A DNA stretch of 64,000 nt from the NCBI RefSeq assembly GCF_007565055.1, contig NC_044566.1:96673797-96737796 (forward strand). Reading direction: 5' to 3'. Below are positions 1 to 11,235 of the stretch, one piece after another. The notes beneath the pieces are model-generated. The model was not told where the DNA came from, searched no databases, and saw only the letters and a program-made list of their open reading frames with translations. This DNA comes from Rhinopithecus roxellana (lineage: Eukaryota > Chordata > Mammalia > Primates > Cercopithecidae). Positions within the stretch are counted from its first letter, which is position 1. Each line of letters opens with the position of its first letter. A program made the position numbers and the translations under genes.

Positions 1-354
1 TATGGGAATATATATATGGAGGTATGGTCTCGTGAGGATAAATTTATTTGATTATTTGAGATTTAACATGGGCCTACCCTACAAAGAGATCCGCTTGGAA
101 GCTTTATTTGGTAACAATGAAGCCATTGTCCAGGAGTAGACTAAGACAGACAAAGGCCTGAATCATGAGAAGTATCCTCCCTTATAGAACTCTGCAAGAA
201 GTGTAATCATCAGGCTGGTAGCAGAGGGATAAATTTTATTTCTCCCAGACTGGCATGTAGATGTCGGAAGGAGCGCCTTGGCAGTATCATCCTGGGGTGG
301 AAGGGGAGAGAGGATCTTTTTTGGATAAGAGTTCATAGTAAGCATGGTCATTCT
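1..354. other. No recognisable feature
   Basis: Mixed-composition sequence. I see no repeat consensus, no splice-flanked ORF and no RNA gene. Confidence 0.5.
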
Positions 355-370
355 AAAGACTTCCAGATTA

Positions 371-657
371 TGCCAGGCACAGTGGCTTAAGCCTGTAATT
401 TCAGCACTTTGGGAGGCCAAGAAGGGAGGATAGCTTGAGCCCAGGAGTTTGAGACCAGCTTGGGAAAGATGGTGAGATCTGGTCTTAATAAAAAATTAAA
501 AAATTAGCCGGGTATGGTGGCACGTGCCTGTAGTCTCAGCTACTCAGGAAGCTGAGGCAGGAGGACTCCTTGAACCCAGGAAGTCGAGGCAGCAGTGAGC
601 AATGATCACACCAGTGCACTCCAGGTGGGCCACAAACTGAGACCCTGTCTCTAAAGA
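371..657 (+). mobile_element. AluJ
   Basis: Full-length, diverged Alu with J-type features (GAGCCCAGGAGTTTGAGACCAG). It is flanked by a near-perfect TSD, AAAGACTTCCAGATTA at 355-370 and the same with one change at 658-673. Confidence 0.9.
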
Positions 658-673
658 AAAGACTTCTAGATTA

Positions 674-1060
674 CACCAACTTATGCCAAAGGTGAGAAAA
701 AAATGAAAATAAAAACTATACCCCATCCAAAAATATATGCACATTCTGTGGCTGCTAACGTGCAGGGCATGACATACAAAGATGAACTAAACAAATACTG
801 TCATGGTCTAATGCAGACAGGCAAACAATTTCAACACAAACTAAGTGCTACAGAAGAGATGCGGGAATACAGAAGGACACTTTGTTAGAGAGACATGAGG
901 TAGGAGGGGTCCCCAGGGGAGGCCCTCTGGAGTTCAGCCTAGACAGTCAAGCGGATGAGGAGGAAGAGAAATTGCAGGGGTATTAGACAAGGGAAAAATG
1001 TACAGGGGCAAAGAGAACATGATGTATTAGAAGCATAAATGGCTTAGGGCGGATATCACC
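674..1060. other. No recognisable feature
   Basis: Unique-looking sequence between the AluJ and the L2 remnant. A 61-codon frame at 703-888 has no identifiable similarity. Confidence 0.5.
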
Positions 1061-1064
1061 ATTA

Positions 1065-1330
1065 TTTTGAGTATTTATTAGGTGCCTTGCACTGTAGTAA
1101 ACATTGGAAATACCCAGAAGCAAGCTGTGTTCAGGGGAGCAGTGAGAAATGAGGACTGAAAGTTTGGCCAGAAGTAGACTGAGATGAGCATGCGGTGCAT
1201 TTGGTTTGGTATTTAGCTGTAAGTACTTTAAAAACCATAGAGTAATTTTAAACAAGGGGAAAACATGATCATACATGAGAGAGAGACATTCTGGTGGCCT
1301 ATATAAGGATGATGACAATGGTTGACTAAA
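1065..1330 (-). mobile_element. L2 LINE remnant
   Basis: Reads as the complement of the L2 3' region: GAGTATTTATTAGGTGCCTTGCACTG at the left, then AACAAGGGGAAAACATGATCAT and GACATTCTGGTGGCC, matching the L2 segment downstream of its reverse transcriptase. Old and diverged. Confidence 0.6.
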
Positions 1331-1627
1331 TTTTAAGGAATAGGCACAATTAAGCAGGTGTATATAAACAGCATAGAATTTAAGACAGTAAAATATATGT
1401 TTAGTGGGCCAATTTTTAAAGGTAACCAAGAAACTTTGTGCCAAGAGAAAAAATAAGTTGCATATGCTCAAATTTGTAGACCAGAACTAAACATAAGAAG
1501 ATTTGAGATGGGTCATAGCTCTGGCTTCAACCAGGTGCAATAACTGTACTATGGACAATTAGGTGAAGCCTCCACAAGGATAAAAGTTGGCTCTATGTTT
1601 AGGAAGAAGAGCACCATCTCCTCAGAC

Positions 1628-2229
1628 TGTAATAATGACACAGCTCTGATGAATGGAGGAACACCAGGCTTCTTGGTCTTCGCATCAGTTTTGATAAAAC
1701 AACACAGACACACATGGAATGGTTTTAAGGAGCGGAAAGTTTAATAGGCAAGAAAGAAGGGAGAAGACAGAAGGAAGAAGCTCCCTCTACAGAGACAGAC
1801 GGAGGCGGGGCTCCAAAACCCAGAGAGGAAACTCCTACTGCAGGGTGGAAACCAGCCAGTTATAGGAGGAGGTGGTCTGATTTGCATAGGGCTCAAGGGA
1901 TTGGTTTGACCAGGCATGTCATTCACCGAGCCCTTGAAAAAACTGGCCCTCCCACCCAACTCTTGCAATATGGAAATACAGGGTGCCATGATGTTCTATG
2001 CCTGTGGGGGTATGTGGGGGCAGCCATGTGCCAAGGGCAAGAAGAAGGCAGCGGGAATCGCCATGTTTGGGTGGACCCAGTTTCTAACAGCCAGCATTTG
2101 CACGTCAAAGGTGGCTTTCCTGCTAGACAAGAAATGTTTCTGGAGCTGCTTTAAAAGAAACAAAAACTTCCGCAGGACCCCTTTTCCTCTCTATCTGCCT
2201 AAAATAATTTCTTAGTAACTCCTATAACA
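1628..2229 (-). mobile_element. Class I ERV (gammaretroviral) LTR, MER4-like
   Basis: On the minus strand the unit starts TGTTATAGGAGTTACT and ends CATTATTACA. It holds GAAACTGGGTCCACCCAAACATGGCG, a GCCCTATGCAAATCAGAC octamer block, a TATA-like CTATAACTGG, a CTGTCTCTGTAGAGGG segment and a TTGCCTATTAAACTTTCCGC polyadenylation region, the order seen in MER4-group LTRs. No internal proviral sequence follows on either side and I found no TSD, so this is a degraded solo LTR. The overlapping ORFs are not genes. Confidence 0.65.
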
Positions 2230-3420
2230 ATAAGATGGAAATGAAGAAAATACAAGGGTCTGGAGAGAGGAGTACACAAGTGCAGGTCTTCTGGGAGCTC
2301 AGGATGAGGTCTCAACGGGGATGAGAAGCGGAAGAGGAGGGGGTGAGGAAGCACTGACTTTGGACAGTTATGGATGGAGAGAATGCATGAAAGCGGATGA
2401 CCTTATTATGCCAGTGAGCTTTGCTTCCAGAAGTCGTTCAGCTGCTTAACTTGTTGAGCAGGAGTAACAAGAAGATAGAAGTTGGTGCGTTGCTGAGGGT
2501 GCTCATCTAAGAGCCACGGAAATCCCAGTCAACAGAACACAGGACAGCATGCAGGGTAATATGTGATATTGGAATAATTCAGAAATTGAGGGCTCTAGCT
2601 AAAAAATGGATAAGTTGGAGATTAAAAAGGTAGAAGAAAAAAGGACTTGAAGGCACACCTCGAGAAAAAGAGGTGTGGAAATGAGTGTGCTTCCTGGTTT
2701 CTGGCCAGAGAAGGAAGTAGATAATAGACTCACTATCTGACCTAAGGAATTCAGAAGGGCCACATTTTGAGGGCGAACTGCTTGCCTTTCTGGAACTCAG
2801 TTTCTTTACATAGCTATAGAATAAGGGCGTAGTCCCAGTGTGCTCTGATGGCCACACCAGCATTGGCTGTCTCTGTGAATAAAAAGTTCATTGAGAACAC
2901 TCCACAATTCCACTTTTAGCCAGTGGATCTCACGCACTGCTCTCCTGGACCCATCAACACGCTTATTCTTTTCCACTGCCAAAGTTGCATAAGAATTCAG
3001 TAAAAAAAGAAACCTCCAGAATAAGAATAGTGACATCCAGTTCAAAGTTGTCGGGAGTGCCGAACAATAACTGTGAAGAGGGAGGTCACGCCAGAGACCC
3101 TACCAAGTATCTTCCCTTATCATTGTGAGAGGGGAAAAATACTCCCACTTGTTACCCTGCACCAGTCTTGTCACATATAAAGAGTTCTTTCTTCGTTAAG
3201 TAGGAGAGATCAGAGAATAGCATGCATATAGGAAGGTGTTACTGTTGGGTATGTCAATATGCATAGTAAGATGCTGCTAATTAAATTTAGCCTCAGTTTA
3301 CTGGTCTAAAAAAAAAAATGCCTGAAAAAAATTTAACTTACTTTGGAAATCATTTTTTTATAAAAGTATAGAGATTGAGACTGATATCCAACTTACATAA
3401 ATTCCATAAATAAAATATTT
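2230..3420. other. No gene; possible short MIR trace
   Basis: Unique-looking sequence. About 2780-2860 faintly resembles MIR (GAACTCAGTTTCTTTACATAG). Nothing else is recognisable. Confidence 0.4.
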
Positions 3421-3436
3421 TTTACTTGAAAAACAA

Positions 3437-3739
3437 CTTTTTTTTTTTTTTTTTTTTTTTTTGAGCTGGAGTCTTGCTCAGTCAGCCAGGCTGGAGTGCG
3501 CGCCATCTCGGCTCACTGCAAGCTCCGCCTCCTGGGTTCACGCCAGTCTCCTGCCTCAGCCTCGCCAGCAGCAGGGACTACAGGCGCCCGCCACCACGCC
3601 CCGCTATTTTTTTTGTATTTTTAGTAGAGACGGGGTTTCACCGTGTTAGCCAGGATGGTCTCGATCACCTGATCTCATGCTCCACCCACCTTGGCCTCCC
3701 AAAGTGCTGGGATTACAGGCGTGAGCCACTGCGCCCGGC
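3437..3739 (-). mobile_element. AluY-type, head of a tandem Alu pair
   Basis: Minus-strand Alu beginning with a T tract of about 25 and ending GCGCCCGGC at 3739. It lies directly against a second, truncated Alu in the same orientation. Confidence 0.9.
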
Positions 3740-3754
3740 ATATTTTTTTCCCCC

Positions 3755-3965
3755 CTGGGTCCAAGTGATTCTTATGCCTCAGCTTCCCAAGTTGCTGGAA
3801 TTACAGGTGTGTACCACCACGCCTGGCTATTTTTTTGTATTTTTAGTAGAGACGGGGATTTCACCATATTGGCTAAGCTGGTCTCGAACTCCTGGCCTCA
3901 AGTGTTCTGCCTGCCTCGGCCTCCCAAAGTGTTGGGATTACAGGTGTGAGTCACCACATCCAGCC
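3755..3965 (-). mobile_element. Older Alu, 3' part missing
   Basis: Starts in mid-element (CTGGGTCCAAGTGATT) and runs to the Alu 5' end (CACATCCAGCC, 3965). The A tail and part of the right monomer are absent where the younger Alu abuts, consistent with insertion into it plus loss, or with recombination. Confidence 0.85.
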
Positions 3966-4852
3966 ATAACACTGTAATTTTTAAATTACTATTATTTTTG
4001 CCAAAGTGGTATGAAAGAAAATATATAGTGTACTCTCATGGGGTTAATGTTGAGTGTTTAATAAATATTGCTTCCATACTAATAGGCTTTAGTTATTATT
4101 TAAAAGGAGGCATTCTGGGTTTAACAATATATTCATTATCTATAAGACTTCAAATTACTTTTTAAGTAGAAATAGTAAATGTAAATGAACAAAACTCATT
4201 TAGCTGTCATACACCCTGGATACAAACACCCATGCCAAGCATCTCCTGACACAGTTTTTGCTCAACTGATTGTTTTATTTCATAAAAAACGTAATAGCTT
4301 CAATGTTTTCTTCTTCAGTAAACACAGGGTAATATCTGGTTCAATGCTTTCCAGCACAAAATTACACTCAAGAAAGGCCAATGTAATAGGTTTGACCTAT
4401 TATTTTTACCTATTTCTTTCCAATTTCCACAACCTATTGTACCATCCAGCATCTCTAATGCAGGGTAATTCATTTCTGACTCTACAATCGACCCCTAAAT
4501 ATACTGAGGTCATTCACTACATTTGATACCCCCATTTTTTAAAACAATTTCTCCTTCCACTTACATTATGCTTTTATTTAGACAGAGCATAGTATGCTCT
4601 AAATCTCCTGATCTTCAAAGAGTATGTCTACGAGATTCAAGCGCAGTTGGAAAGTGAAAAAACAGAAAGCTGTAAAAGTGCTGTTTCAGCCAATGCCATC
4701 CATTCAGTCTGTAAGAAACTACCAGATGAATCCTTTGGTTTCACATCACCATCCTGAGAGAAATCACATATATAAATAGCATAGTAACAATATCTATTTT
4801 ATATACCATATAATTGTATTCTTTATCATGTTGAAGTCCTTTTACTGCTCAT
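3966..4852. other. No recognisable feature
   Basis: AT-rich unique-looking sequence. A 113-codon frame at 4185-4526 shows no family motif. Confidence 0.5.
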
Positions 4853-4868
4853 AAAAAGGTGAACTCTC

Positions 4869-5175
4869 GGCCGGGCGCGGTGGCTCAAGCCTGTAATCCC
4901 AGCACTTTGGGAGGCCGAGACGGGTGGATCACGAGGTCAGGAGATCGAGACCCTCCTGGCTAACACGGTGAAACCTCGTCTCTACTAAAAAATACAAAAA
5001 AAAAAACCAGCCGGGCGAGGTGGCGGGCGCCTGTAGCCCCAGCTACTCGGGAGGCTGAGGCAGGAGAATGGCTTAAACCCGGGAGGCGGAGCTTGCAGTG
5101 AGCTGAGATCCAGCCACTGCACTCCAGCCTGGGCGACAGAGCGAGACTCTGTCTCAAAAAAAAAAAAAAAAAAAA
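4869..5175 (+). mobile_element. AluY, Old World monkey type (AluYR-like)
   Basis: Carries GGCTCAAGCCTG, GCCGGGCGAGGTGG and GGCTTAAACCCGG. A perfect 16-bp TSD, AAAAAGGTGAACTCTC, lies at 4853-4868 and 5176-5191. The A stretch in the mid linker is expanded to eleven. Confidence 0.95.
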
Positions 5176-5191
5176 AAAAAGGTGAACTCTC

Positions 5192-5814
5192 TACTAAATA
5201 TATTCCTACATAAGAAACCCTATCATTTTGTATCATATTGAACCCAGAAAGCATAGAATAAAATATTGTTTATGCACAATCCCATTGGTGTTACAATAGA
5301 AAAATAAAAATTTTAATATCCTAGCATTAAGAAATTAAGATTGATTAAATTATTAGGCTGTTCGCAATACTCAAATTTTGTTCAACTTATAGAAACAAGA
5401 CTAAGACCTCACTGTTTCAGTAAATGTTAATTAACATGTAATGTGCATTAGTGGGAAATCATCATAATGAAATTTCCCTTTTGTTCTCACATCAGGGTCC
5501 ATTCCACAACACCCAGTTAGTGCCTTGAAACCTACATGCCAAGTGAAACAGACTCCTGGTAATTCCCAAGAAGCCATAAGGTCTTACTGTGTCACTTTGT
5601 ATGGCGCTTGCCTTTATACACCACAGCCCCATGTGCCTGCCACATTTGAGAATTTATTTTCAAATTTTTATCAAAGTACACATGCCCATGATTTAAAAGA
5701 AAGTAGCCCATAAGGATCTACAATAAAAGAAGAGTTGCCTGCTTCACACTCTATACTTTTCTCCACTGGTCCTTGTCCCTGCCATCTCTCAGCTTTTCTC
5801 GGCTGTTATAGAAA
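5192..5814. other. No recognisable feature
   Basis: Unique-looking sequence up to the start of the MIR element. No supported coding region. Confidence 0.45.
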
Positions 5815-5817
5815 GCT

Positions 5818-6041
5818 GTAATATGGGAATAATAATAATGTAAGTAGTTCATAGTGAAGGTTAAGTGAATTTGTGTACATGAATATGTACAGCAGTATCA
5901 GGATCGTGGTTCACACTATGTAAGTGCAATCTGTGATGATTAATTTTACAGTTAAGTAAATTTGTGTACGTGAATATGTACAGCAGTATCAGGATCATGG
6001 TTCACACTATGTAAGTGCAATCTGTGATGATTAATTTTACA
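5818..6041 (+). mobile_element. MIR, 3' half, internally duplicated
   Basis: AATATGGGAATAATAATAAT and the terminal CACTATGTAAGTGCAATCTG match the MIR 3' half. The last 91 bp occur twice in tandem (5860-5950 and 5951-6041). Confidence 0.65.
5860..6041. repeat. 91-bp tandem duplication, two copies
   Basis: Copies 5860-5950 and 5951-6041 differ by three transitions only (about 97 percent identity), far less than the age of the MIR they lie in. The duplication is thus much younger than its content. Confidence 0.95.
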
Positions 6042-6189
6042 GTATCAGGACCGACAACATCAAGACCTAGGACAGTATCTGCCCCATAACTAGAACTAAG
6101 TCTTTGCCTACAGGTCGATTCCAAAAGGGTGAAAATGAATAACAAGTACTTACTTTGCCATAACTACAGGGAAACCATTTACTTCTCCA

Positions 6190-6335
6190 TTCAAGCCACA
6201 AATATTTACCAGGTAGAACTACTCAGGCTCAGACACTCTTCTACATGCTGGGAATAGAGCGGGGTACAAGGCCAACATAGTGCTTACCTTCTAGTAATGA
6301 AGAGACAATACATAAGTGAGTAAATAATGTCATTT
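6190..6335 (-). mobile_element. L2 3' end remnant
   Basis: CACAAATATTTACCAGGTAG, then CACTCTTCTACATGCTGGGAATAG and CTTACCTTCTAGTAATGAAG, is the complement of the L2 3' end. Confidence 0.6.
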
Positions 6336-6350
6336 TACATAGGAATTTGT

Positions 6351-6585
6351 GTTATGATCCCTTCTTTTACATAGTGATCAAAATTAGGCTACATTTTAGT
6401 CTGCTTTTTTAAAATGATTTTACATGTGTAAAACGTAAATTTTTTTCACAAAAAAGTCATTTGTTAAATGATCTTACATTTTAAATGATTTTACATTTTA
6501 GTCTGCTTTTTTAAATTTTCTGTTATGATTCCTTTTTTAAATATTGAACAAAATTAGGCTACATTTTCGTCTGCTTTTTTGAAAA
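6351..6585. repeat. Diverged ~170-bp partial tandem duplication
   Basis: GTTATGATCCCTTCTTTTAC...ATTAGGCTACATTTTAGTCTG at 6351-6410 recurs at 6522-6580 with a period of 170-171. A third, shorter echo (TTACATTTTAGTCTGCTTTTTT) lies at 6491-6512. Confidence 0.85.
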
Positions 6586-7337
6586 TAATATTTTCCTGTA
6601 TATTTTTCCTTTCTCTGTCTTTGTTGGGAGAATTATCCATTTTTTACCTTATATTGCTCAATTTCTTCTTCATTCTTTCTATGGATTGAAATTTTTTCCA
6701 CTTTCTTAAAGTTGACCAGTCTCCTAATGTAATTTAGGATATTCATACGTGCACCAAGATTTTTCTTGTAAAGCTGTTTGTTATTCCTAGAATTTCAGGG
6801 GGTTATTTGGTTTGTTTTTTCCTTATGTTCAATTCCTTTATCATGTTCTCAGACTTTTTTTTTTTTTTTAACTTCCAATTGCACTTTTTATCACATTGAA
6901 CTCACTGTTTTCCCAGAACTCTACTTTCTGAAGTCCTCTCTTCTTCTCTCCCATCTGGTCTCCCTAGGTGTGCCACAGAAATGTCATCCTGCGGCTTTGC
7001 TTCTCCCTTGGATGCACTGCTATTTGAAGCTCATAAGTTCATTTTTTAAATTCTCATCCTCATTTTTTTCTGCTATGCATGTTCAAGTGACTTCCTAAGA
7101 AAGAGTGCATAACTGAAAATGACTTTATTCTGGTTTGCTGATTGATAATTTACCAGGACATAGAATTCTTGGCTGAGAATTCTTTCAGAGATGGAAGTCA
7201 GTGTTCAATTGCTTTCTAGGATCCTGTGTGCTGATGCACAGTCAGGGAAAAAGTGTATCTTTTTTTTTTCTCTTAGTTAATAAGCTTAATTCTCTTCATT
7301 TAACCTTTGTGTTCTAAAGATTCAAAATGATATTTTC
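6586..7337. other. T-rich sequence, unassigned
   Basis: Strongly T-rich plus strand that may be an old LINE or ERV interior in minus orientation. No diagnostic motif allows a call. Confidence 0.35.
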
Positions 7338-7622
7338 AGCCAGGGGTAGTGGCTCATGCTTGGAATTCCAACACTTTGGGAAGCCAAGATGGATGGATTA
7401 CCTGAGCCCAGGAGTTCGAGACCTGCCTGGGCAACACGGTGAAACTCCGTCCTTACAAAAAATTAGTGGGGTATGGTTGTACACAGCTGTAGTCCCAGCT
7501 ACTTGGGAGGCTGAGGTGGAAGGATCACCTGAACCTACGAGGTCAAGGCTGCAATGAGCCATGGTCACTCCACTGTACTTCAGCCTGGGAGACAGAGTGA
7601 GACTCTGAAAAAAAAAAAAAAA
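7338..7622 (+). mobile_element. AluJ
   Basis: Diverged full-length Alu (AGCCAGGGGTAGTGGCTCAT to a 14-A tail) with J-type GAGCCCAGGAGTTCGAGACC and GGCTGCAATGAGCCATGGTC. Confidence 0.9.
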
Positions 7623-8388
7623 TTTATTATCATTCTGATCAGCCCACTGTCTTTTCAATGTGAAAATTTGTGACAATTTTTAACTCTGGAAAATTTTCTT
7701 ATATGATTACAAATTTATTCCCATTGATTTTCTCACTTATTAATTTCTACAATTCCTACCAGTTGAACATTGAACATTTATGGATTGATTTCTGTGTCTT
7801 ATCTTTTTCTCTTGTTTCTGGTCTCTTGTCTTTTTATGCTACATTCTCACAAATATCTTAAAAATTTAACTTCCAAATCTTCTATTGTATTTTGTATATC
7901 AGTAGTAATATTTTTTACCTTTAGAAGCTCTTCTTTATTCTCTGATTATTCACTTTTACAGAATCATGCTCCTGTTTTATGGATGTAATATCTCACATCT
8001 CTCTTAGGAGACCAATTATAACTTTTTTATTTTCTGCGCTTTCTGAACTCTGAATCACCTGCTTCCTTTAAGATTAGTTTTTTCCATGTTTTTGTAGCTC
8101 TTTCTCTGTAATGCTGAAGACTTTCCTCAGCTATCTTGGGCTTCTTTACAGTGTTCATTCATAATAATAATTGTGTCTCTATGTTCATGGGTGAGGCTTG
8201 TCAACAGGTCAATTCGACTTTAGGGTGAGCCAGTGAGGAGCCATCATTGTGCCAATGGCTCCTCAAGTACTGCTGGGTGGAGAGTTTTGCTCTGTGGCAC
8301 CATCCCTGCCATTTGTTTTCTTGATGCTCCCCTGTCCCCCACTTATCAAAAAAAACAAGTACATTCAAATGTTTTCAAGTCTTTATCT
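7623..8388. other. T-rich sequence, unassigned
   Basis: Continues the same T-rich character seen left of the AluJ, which suggests the Alu split one old element. I cannot name it. Frames here are chance ORFs. Confidence 0.35.
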
Positions 8389-8389
8389 T

Positions 8390-8740
8390 AGTTTGGGCCA
8401 CTATAATAGAATACCATATACTGGGAGGCTTAGACATAACAAGCATTTATCTGTCACAGTTCTAGAGGCTGGAAATCTAAGACTAGGGTGCCAGCATGGT
8501 CAGGTGCTTGGTGAAGGCCCTCTTCCTGGTTTACGGACAGCAGTCTTCATGTTGAATCTGCATATGGTGGAGGGAGAGCCAGCTAGCTCTCTCTGGCCTC
8601 ATAAGGCTACTAATCCCAATAGGGCTCCACCTTCATGACCTAATCATTATCCAAAGTTCCCACCTCCAAATACCATCCCATGGGATTAGGGTTTCAACAT
8701 AGGAATTGGAAGAGACAGAAACATTCAGTCCATCATAGTC
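8390..8740 (-). mobile_element. MaLR LTR (MLT1/MST-type)
   Basis: CTTAGTTTGGGCCACTATAATAG, CACAGTTCTAGAGGCTGGAAATC, ACCTCCAAATACCATCCCATG and ACATTCAGTCCATCATAG match the complement of an ERVL-MaLR LTR in order. Confidence 0.75.
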
Positions 8741-9095
8741 CTCCACCTATTTTTAAATCAACTTAGCAATAAATGCTGGAGAAAAGGTAGGGAGTAAAGG
8801 GATTAATTATTCCTCTGCATTTCTCACTGTCAAGCATTTTGTTTTTTTATAGTCTCAAGACTATTTCTTATAGTCTTGCTGGGATTCCTTAAGTCAAACC
8901 ACTGTAGTCTCTGCTGCTCTGAATAATTATCCATACTCTTCCATTTTATATCATCCAAAAATTTCTAGAATCCCATTGTTCCCTTCTCTTCACTTTTATG
9001 TGATGATACCAGTTATATTTCTTCAGTGTGGTATTAATAAATTCTCAAGAATAAGAGGAGATAAAAGCATATGCAAGCCATCTTGAACTAAGAAA
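8741..9095. other. No recognisable feature
   Basis: Unique-looking sequence between a MaLR LTR and an AluS. Confidence 0.45.
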
Positions 9096-9103
9096 ACCTT
9101 GTT

Positions 9104-9410
9104 TCTTTCTTTCTTTCTTTTCGTTTTTTTGACAGAATCTCTCTCGGTTACCCAGACTGGAGAGCAGTGGCACAACCTCTACTCACTGCAATCTCTGCCT
9201 CCTGCGTTCAAGTGATTCTTATGCCTCAGCCACCCAAGCAGCTGGGACTATAGGCGTGCGCCACTATGCCTGGCTAATTTTTGTATTTTTAGTAGAGATG
9301 TGGTTTCACCATGTTGGCTAGTCTGGTCTCGAACTCCTGACCTCAAGTGATCTGCCTTCCTTGGTCTCCCAAAGTGCTGGGATTACAGGCATGAGCCACT
9401 GCACCCAGCC
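9104..9410 (-). mobile_element. AluS
   Basis: Minus-strand full-length Alu whose tail has become (TTTC)n at 9104-9121. It ends GCACCCAGCC. An approximate TSD (AACCTTGTTTCT and AACCCTCTTTGTTTCT) flanks it. Confidence 0.92.
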
Positions 9411-9465
9411 AACCCTCTTTGTTTCTATATGAGGGAAAATTAACTTCAAGTTTCGCCTTAACAGG

Positions 9466-9498
<33 letters not shown>

Positions 9499-9516
9499 CA
9501 CATACACACACACACA
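9466..9516. repeat. (A)31 followed by (CA)n
   Basis: Pure A from 9466 to 9496, then CCCACATACACACACACACA. No adjoining retroelement body was identified, so this is a simple-sequence tract or the tail of a lost element. Confidence 0.85.
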
Positions 9517-9860
9517 AATAGGCAAGATCTGCCCAAAGAATACTGACTGGTATAAATGGGGCATATCACTCTATCAACATATCAATAAATAAGCCCAGTC
9601 CTTTTAGAAATGGTGCCAATTCACCATACTTAGAAAAGAATTCTATTTCTGTCTGGTTTTGTCTACCCATCTAAAGCAAAAGAGAAAATTGACCAGTGAC
9701 TACCCAAAATTATCCAGCCTGCCTGACTTGAATTTATCACATAATTAGAATCCTCTCGTTTGCAGAATCTTCTATTCACAATCTTCTATTCTTGTTTTGG
9801 CAGCTAAAACTCTGGTTAACCACACAACCCTAGCCTCTAGACATGTACTGCTTTAGCATT
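9517..9860. other. No recognisable feature
   Basis: Unique-looking sequence up to the MIR. Confidence 0.45.
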
Positions 9861-9869
9861 AACAGTCAC

Positions 9870-10120
9870 ATTCACACCTATTCTGAGTCAGACATCATTC
9901 CAAACATTTAACATATCTTAATTCTGTCAGTTCTCACACAACCCTACAGAGGCAGGATTCTTATTATTCACAGTTTATAGGAAACTGAGGCACAGGTAGG
10001 AAGAGTAACTTGCCCGTGGTCACACAGCTGCTAAGTGCCAGAGCCGTGAAATAAACGACACACAATCAGGTTCCAGAATCTGTATTCTCACCCTCTACAC
10101 ATGCTGTCTCCTCACTGTGA
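9870..10120 (-). mobile_element. MIR
   Basis: GAGTCAGACATCATTCCAAAC, AGGAAACTGAGGCACAGGTAG, CTTGCCCGTGGTCACACAGC and GCTAAGTGCCAGAGCCGTG are clear complements of the MIR core. Confidence 0.85.
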
Positions 10121-10369
10121 TTTACAATTAATTTATTTGAATTGCTTTGAAAAAAACCGCTAAACATATGTCCCTTGGAATTACAGTTAGCATTTTATTT
10201 CTACGTGACAAACGGAACCATCTTGCTATAATTTAAGAGATTACCACAACCAGTCTAAAATTACTATCTTACATTTTTATACTTTTAGAAATACACATAT
10301 TATCTGGATGGAGATCTTAACAGCCTTCAATGGAGTTATTACATGTTTCTAATAGATAAAGAGGACCAG

Positions 10370-10440
10370 GACCAACTGGTGATAGAGCTAGGACTAGAAC
10401 CATAGTGTTCTGCTTCCTATTCCACTGTTCTTTCCACCAA
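10370..10440 (-). mobile_element. MIR fragment
   Basis: GAGCTAGGACTAGAACC and TTCCTATTCCACTGTTCTTTCC match the complement of the MIR 5' end. Confidence 0.5.
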
Positions 10441-10505
10441 AAAATGTGGCCCACACTCAAATATAAGATCTAATTGAAGATCTCTAGTGGCCACATATAA
10501 CCATC

Positions 10506-10805
10506 TTTTTTTTTTTTTTTTTGAGACTGATTCTTGCGCTATCGCCCAGGCTGGAGTGCAGTGGTACAATCTTGGTTCACTGTAGCCTCCGCCTCCTGAG
10601 TTCCAGCAATTCTCCTGCCTCAGCCCCTTGAGTAGCTGGACTACAGGTGCCGGCCACCATGCCCAGCTAATTTTTTTGTATTTTTAGTACAGATGGGTTT
10701 TCCCCATGTTGGCTAGGCTGGCCTCAAACTCCTGGCCTCAAGTGATCCACCCACCTCGGCCTCCCACAGTGCTAGGATTACAGGCATGAGCTAGTGTGCC
10801 CAGCC
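10506..10805 (-). mobile_element. AluS
   Basis: Starts with a T17 tract and ends GTGTGCCCAGCC. Full length, moderately diverged. Confidence 0.92.
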
Positions 10806-11094
10806 ATAACTATAATATTTTAAATCAGAAAAGATCTCAGAATTCTGGACTACCTGGGCTTATAGATAATTTCTCAAGATATTTAAGAAGTTTCATTAGC
10901 GTCATCTTCAGGCATTATTGGTCAGGAACAATTAATTGTGAGGTCTCTGAGTAAACTCAGTATATTTTGAATGAAGTGGTAGTCACAGTAAGCCAACTCC
11001 TCTGACTCAGAAATGTGAATAACAATGGAGTGCCCAAAGTAGCTATTCTGTGATGAGCTACAGTGGATCAAACAAGAGCCAAGTAGAGAGAGAT

Positions 11095-11235
11095 AGAACG
11101 GAACACCAGACTAGAAGTTAGGAGCTCCGGATATGGCTTCTGCTTCCATCCCTAACCTTGTGTGTGACCTTGAATAAGTCATTGCACCTTTCTGGACCTT
11201 ATCTGTAAAATAAGAATTTCACATAAGAGTATGCA
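11095..11235 (+). mobile_element. MIR fragment
   Basis: GACTAGAAGTTAGGAGCTC...GTGTGTGACCTTGAATAAGTC...CTTATCTGTAAAATAAG follows the MIR 5' half and core. Confidence 0.75.

Noticed and set aside
983..1471. 162-codon minus-strand ORF
   Set aside because: It overlaps an L2 remnant, shows no motif or codon pattern, and has no partner exons.
1882..2215. Overlapping 90- and 99-codon ORFs
   Set aside because: Both read antisense through the class I ERV LTR, which has no coding role.
3474..3977. 167-codon ORF resembling Alu-encoded peptides
   Set aside because: It translates two minus-strand Alus. Such GVQWHDLGSLQ-like frames recur at every Alu and are not genes.
5860..6585. CRISPR-like or satellite array
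   Set aside because: There are only two or three copies, with no spacers, in a primate nuclear context. These are simple tandem duplications.
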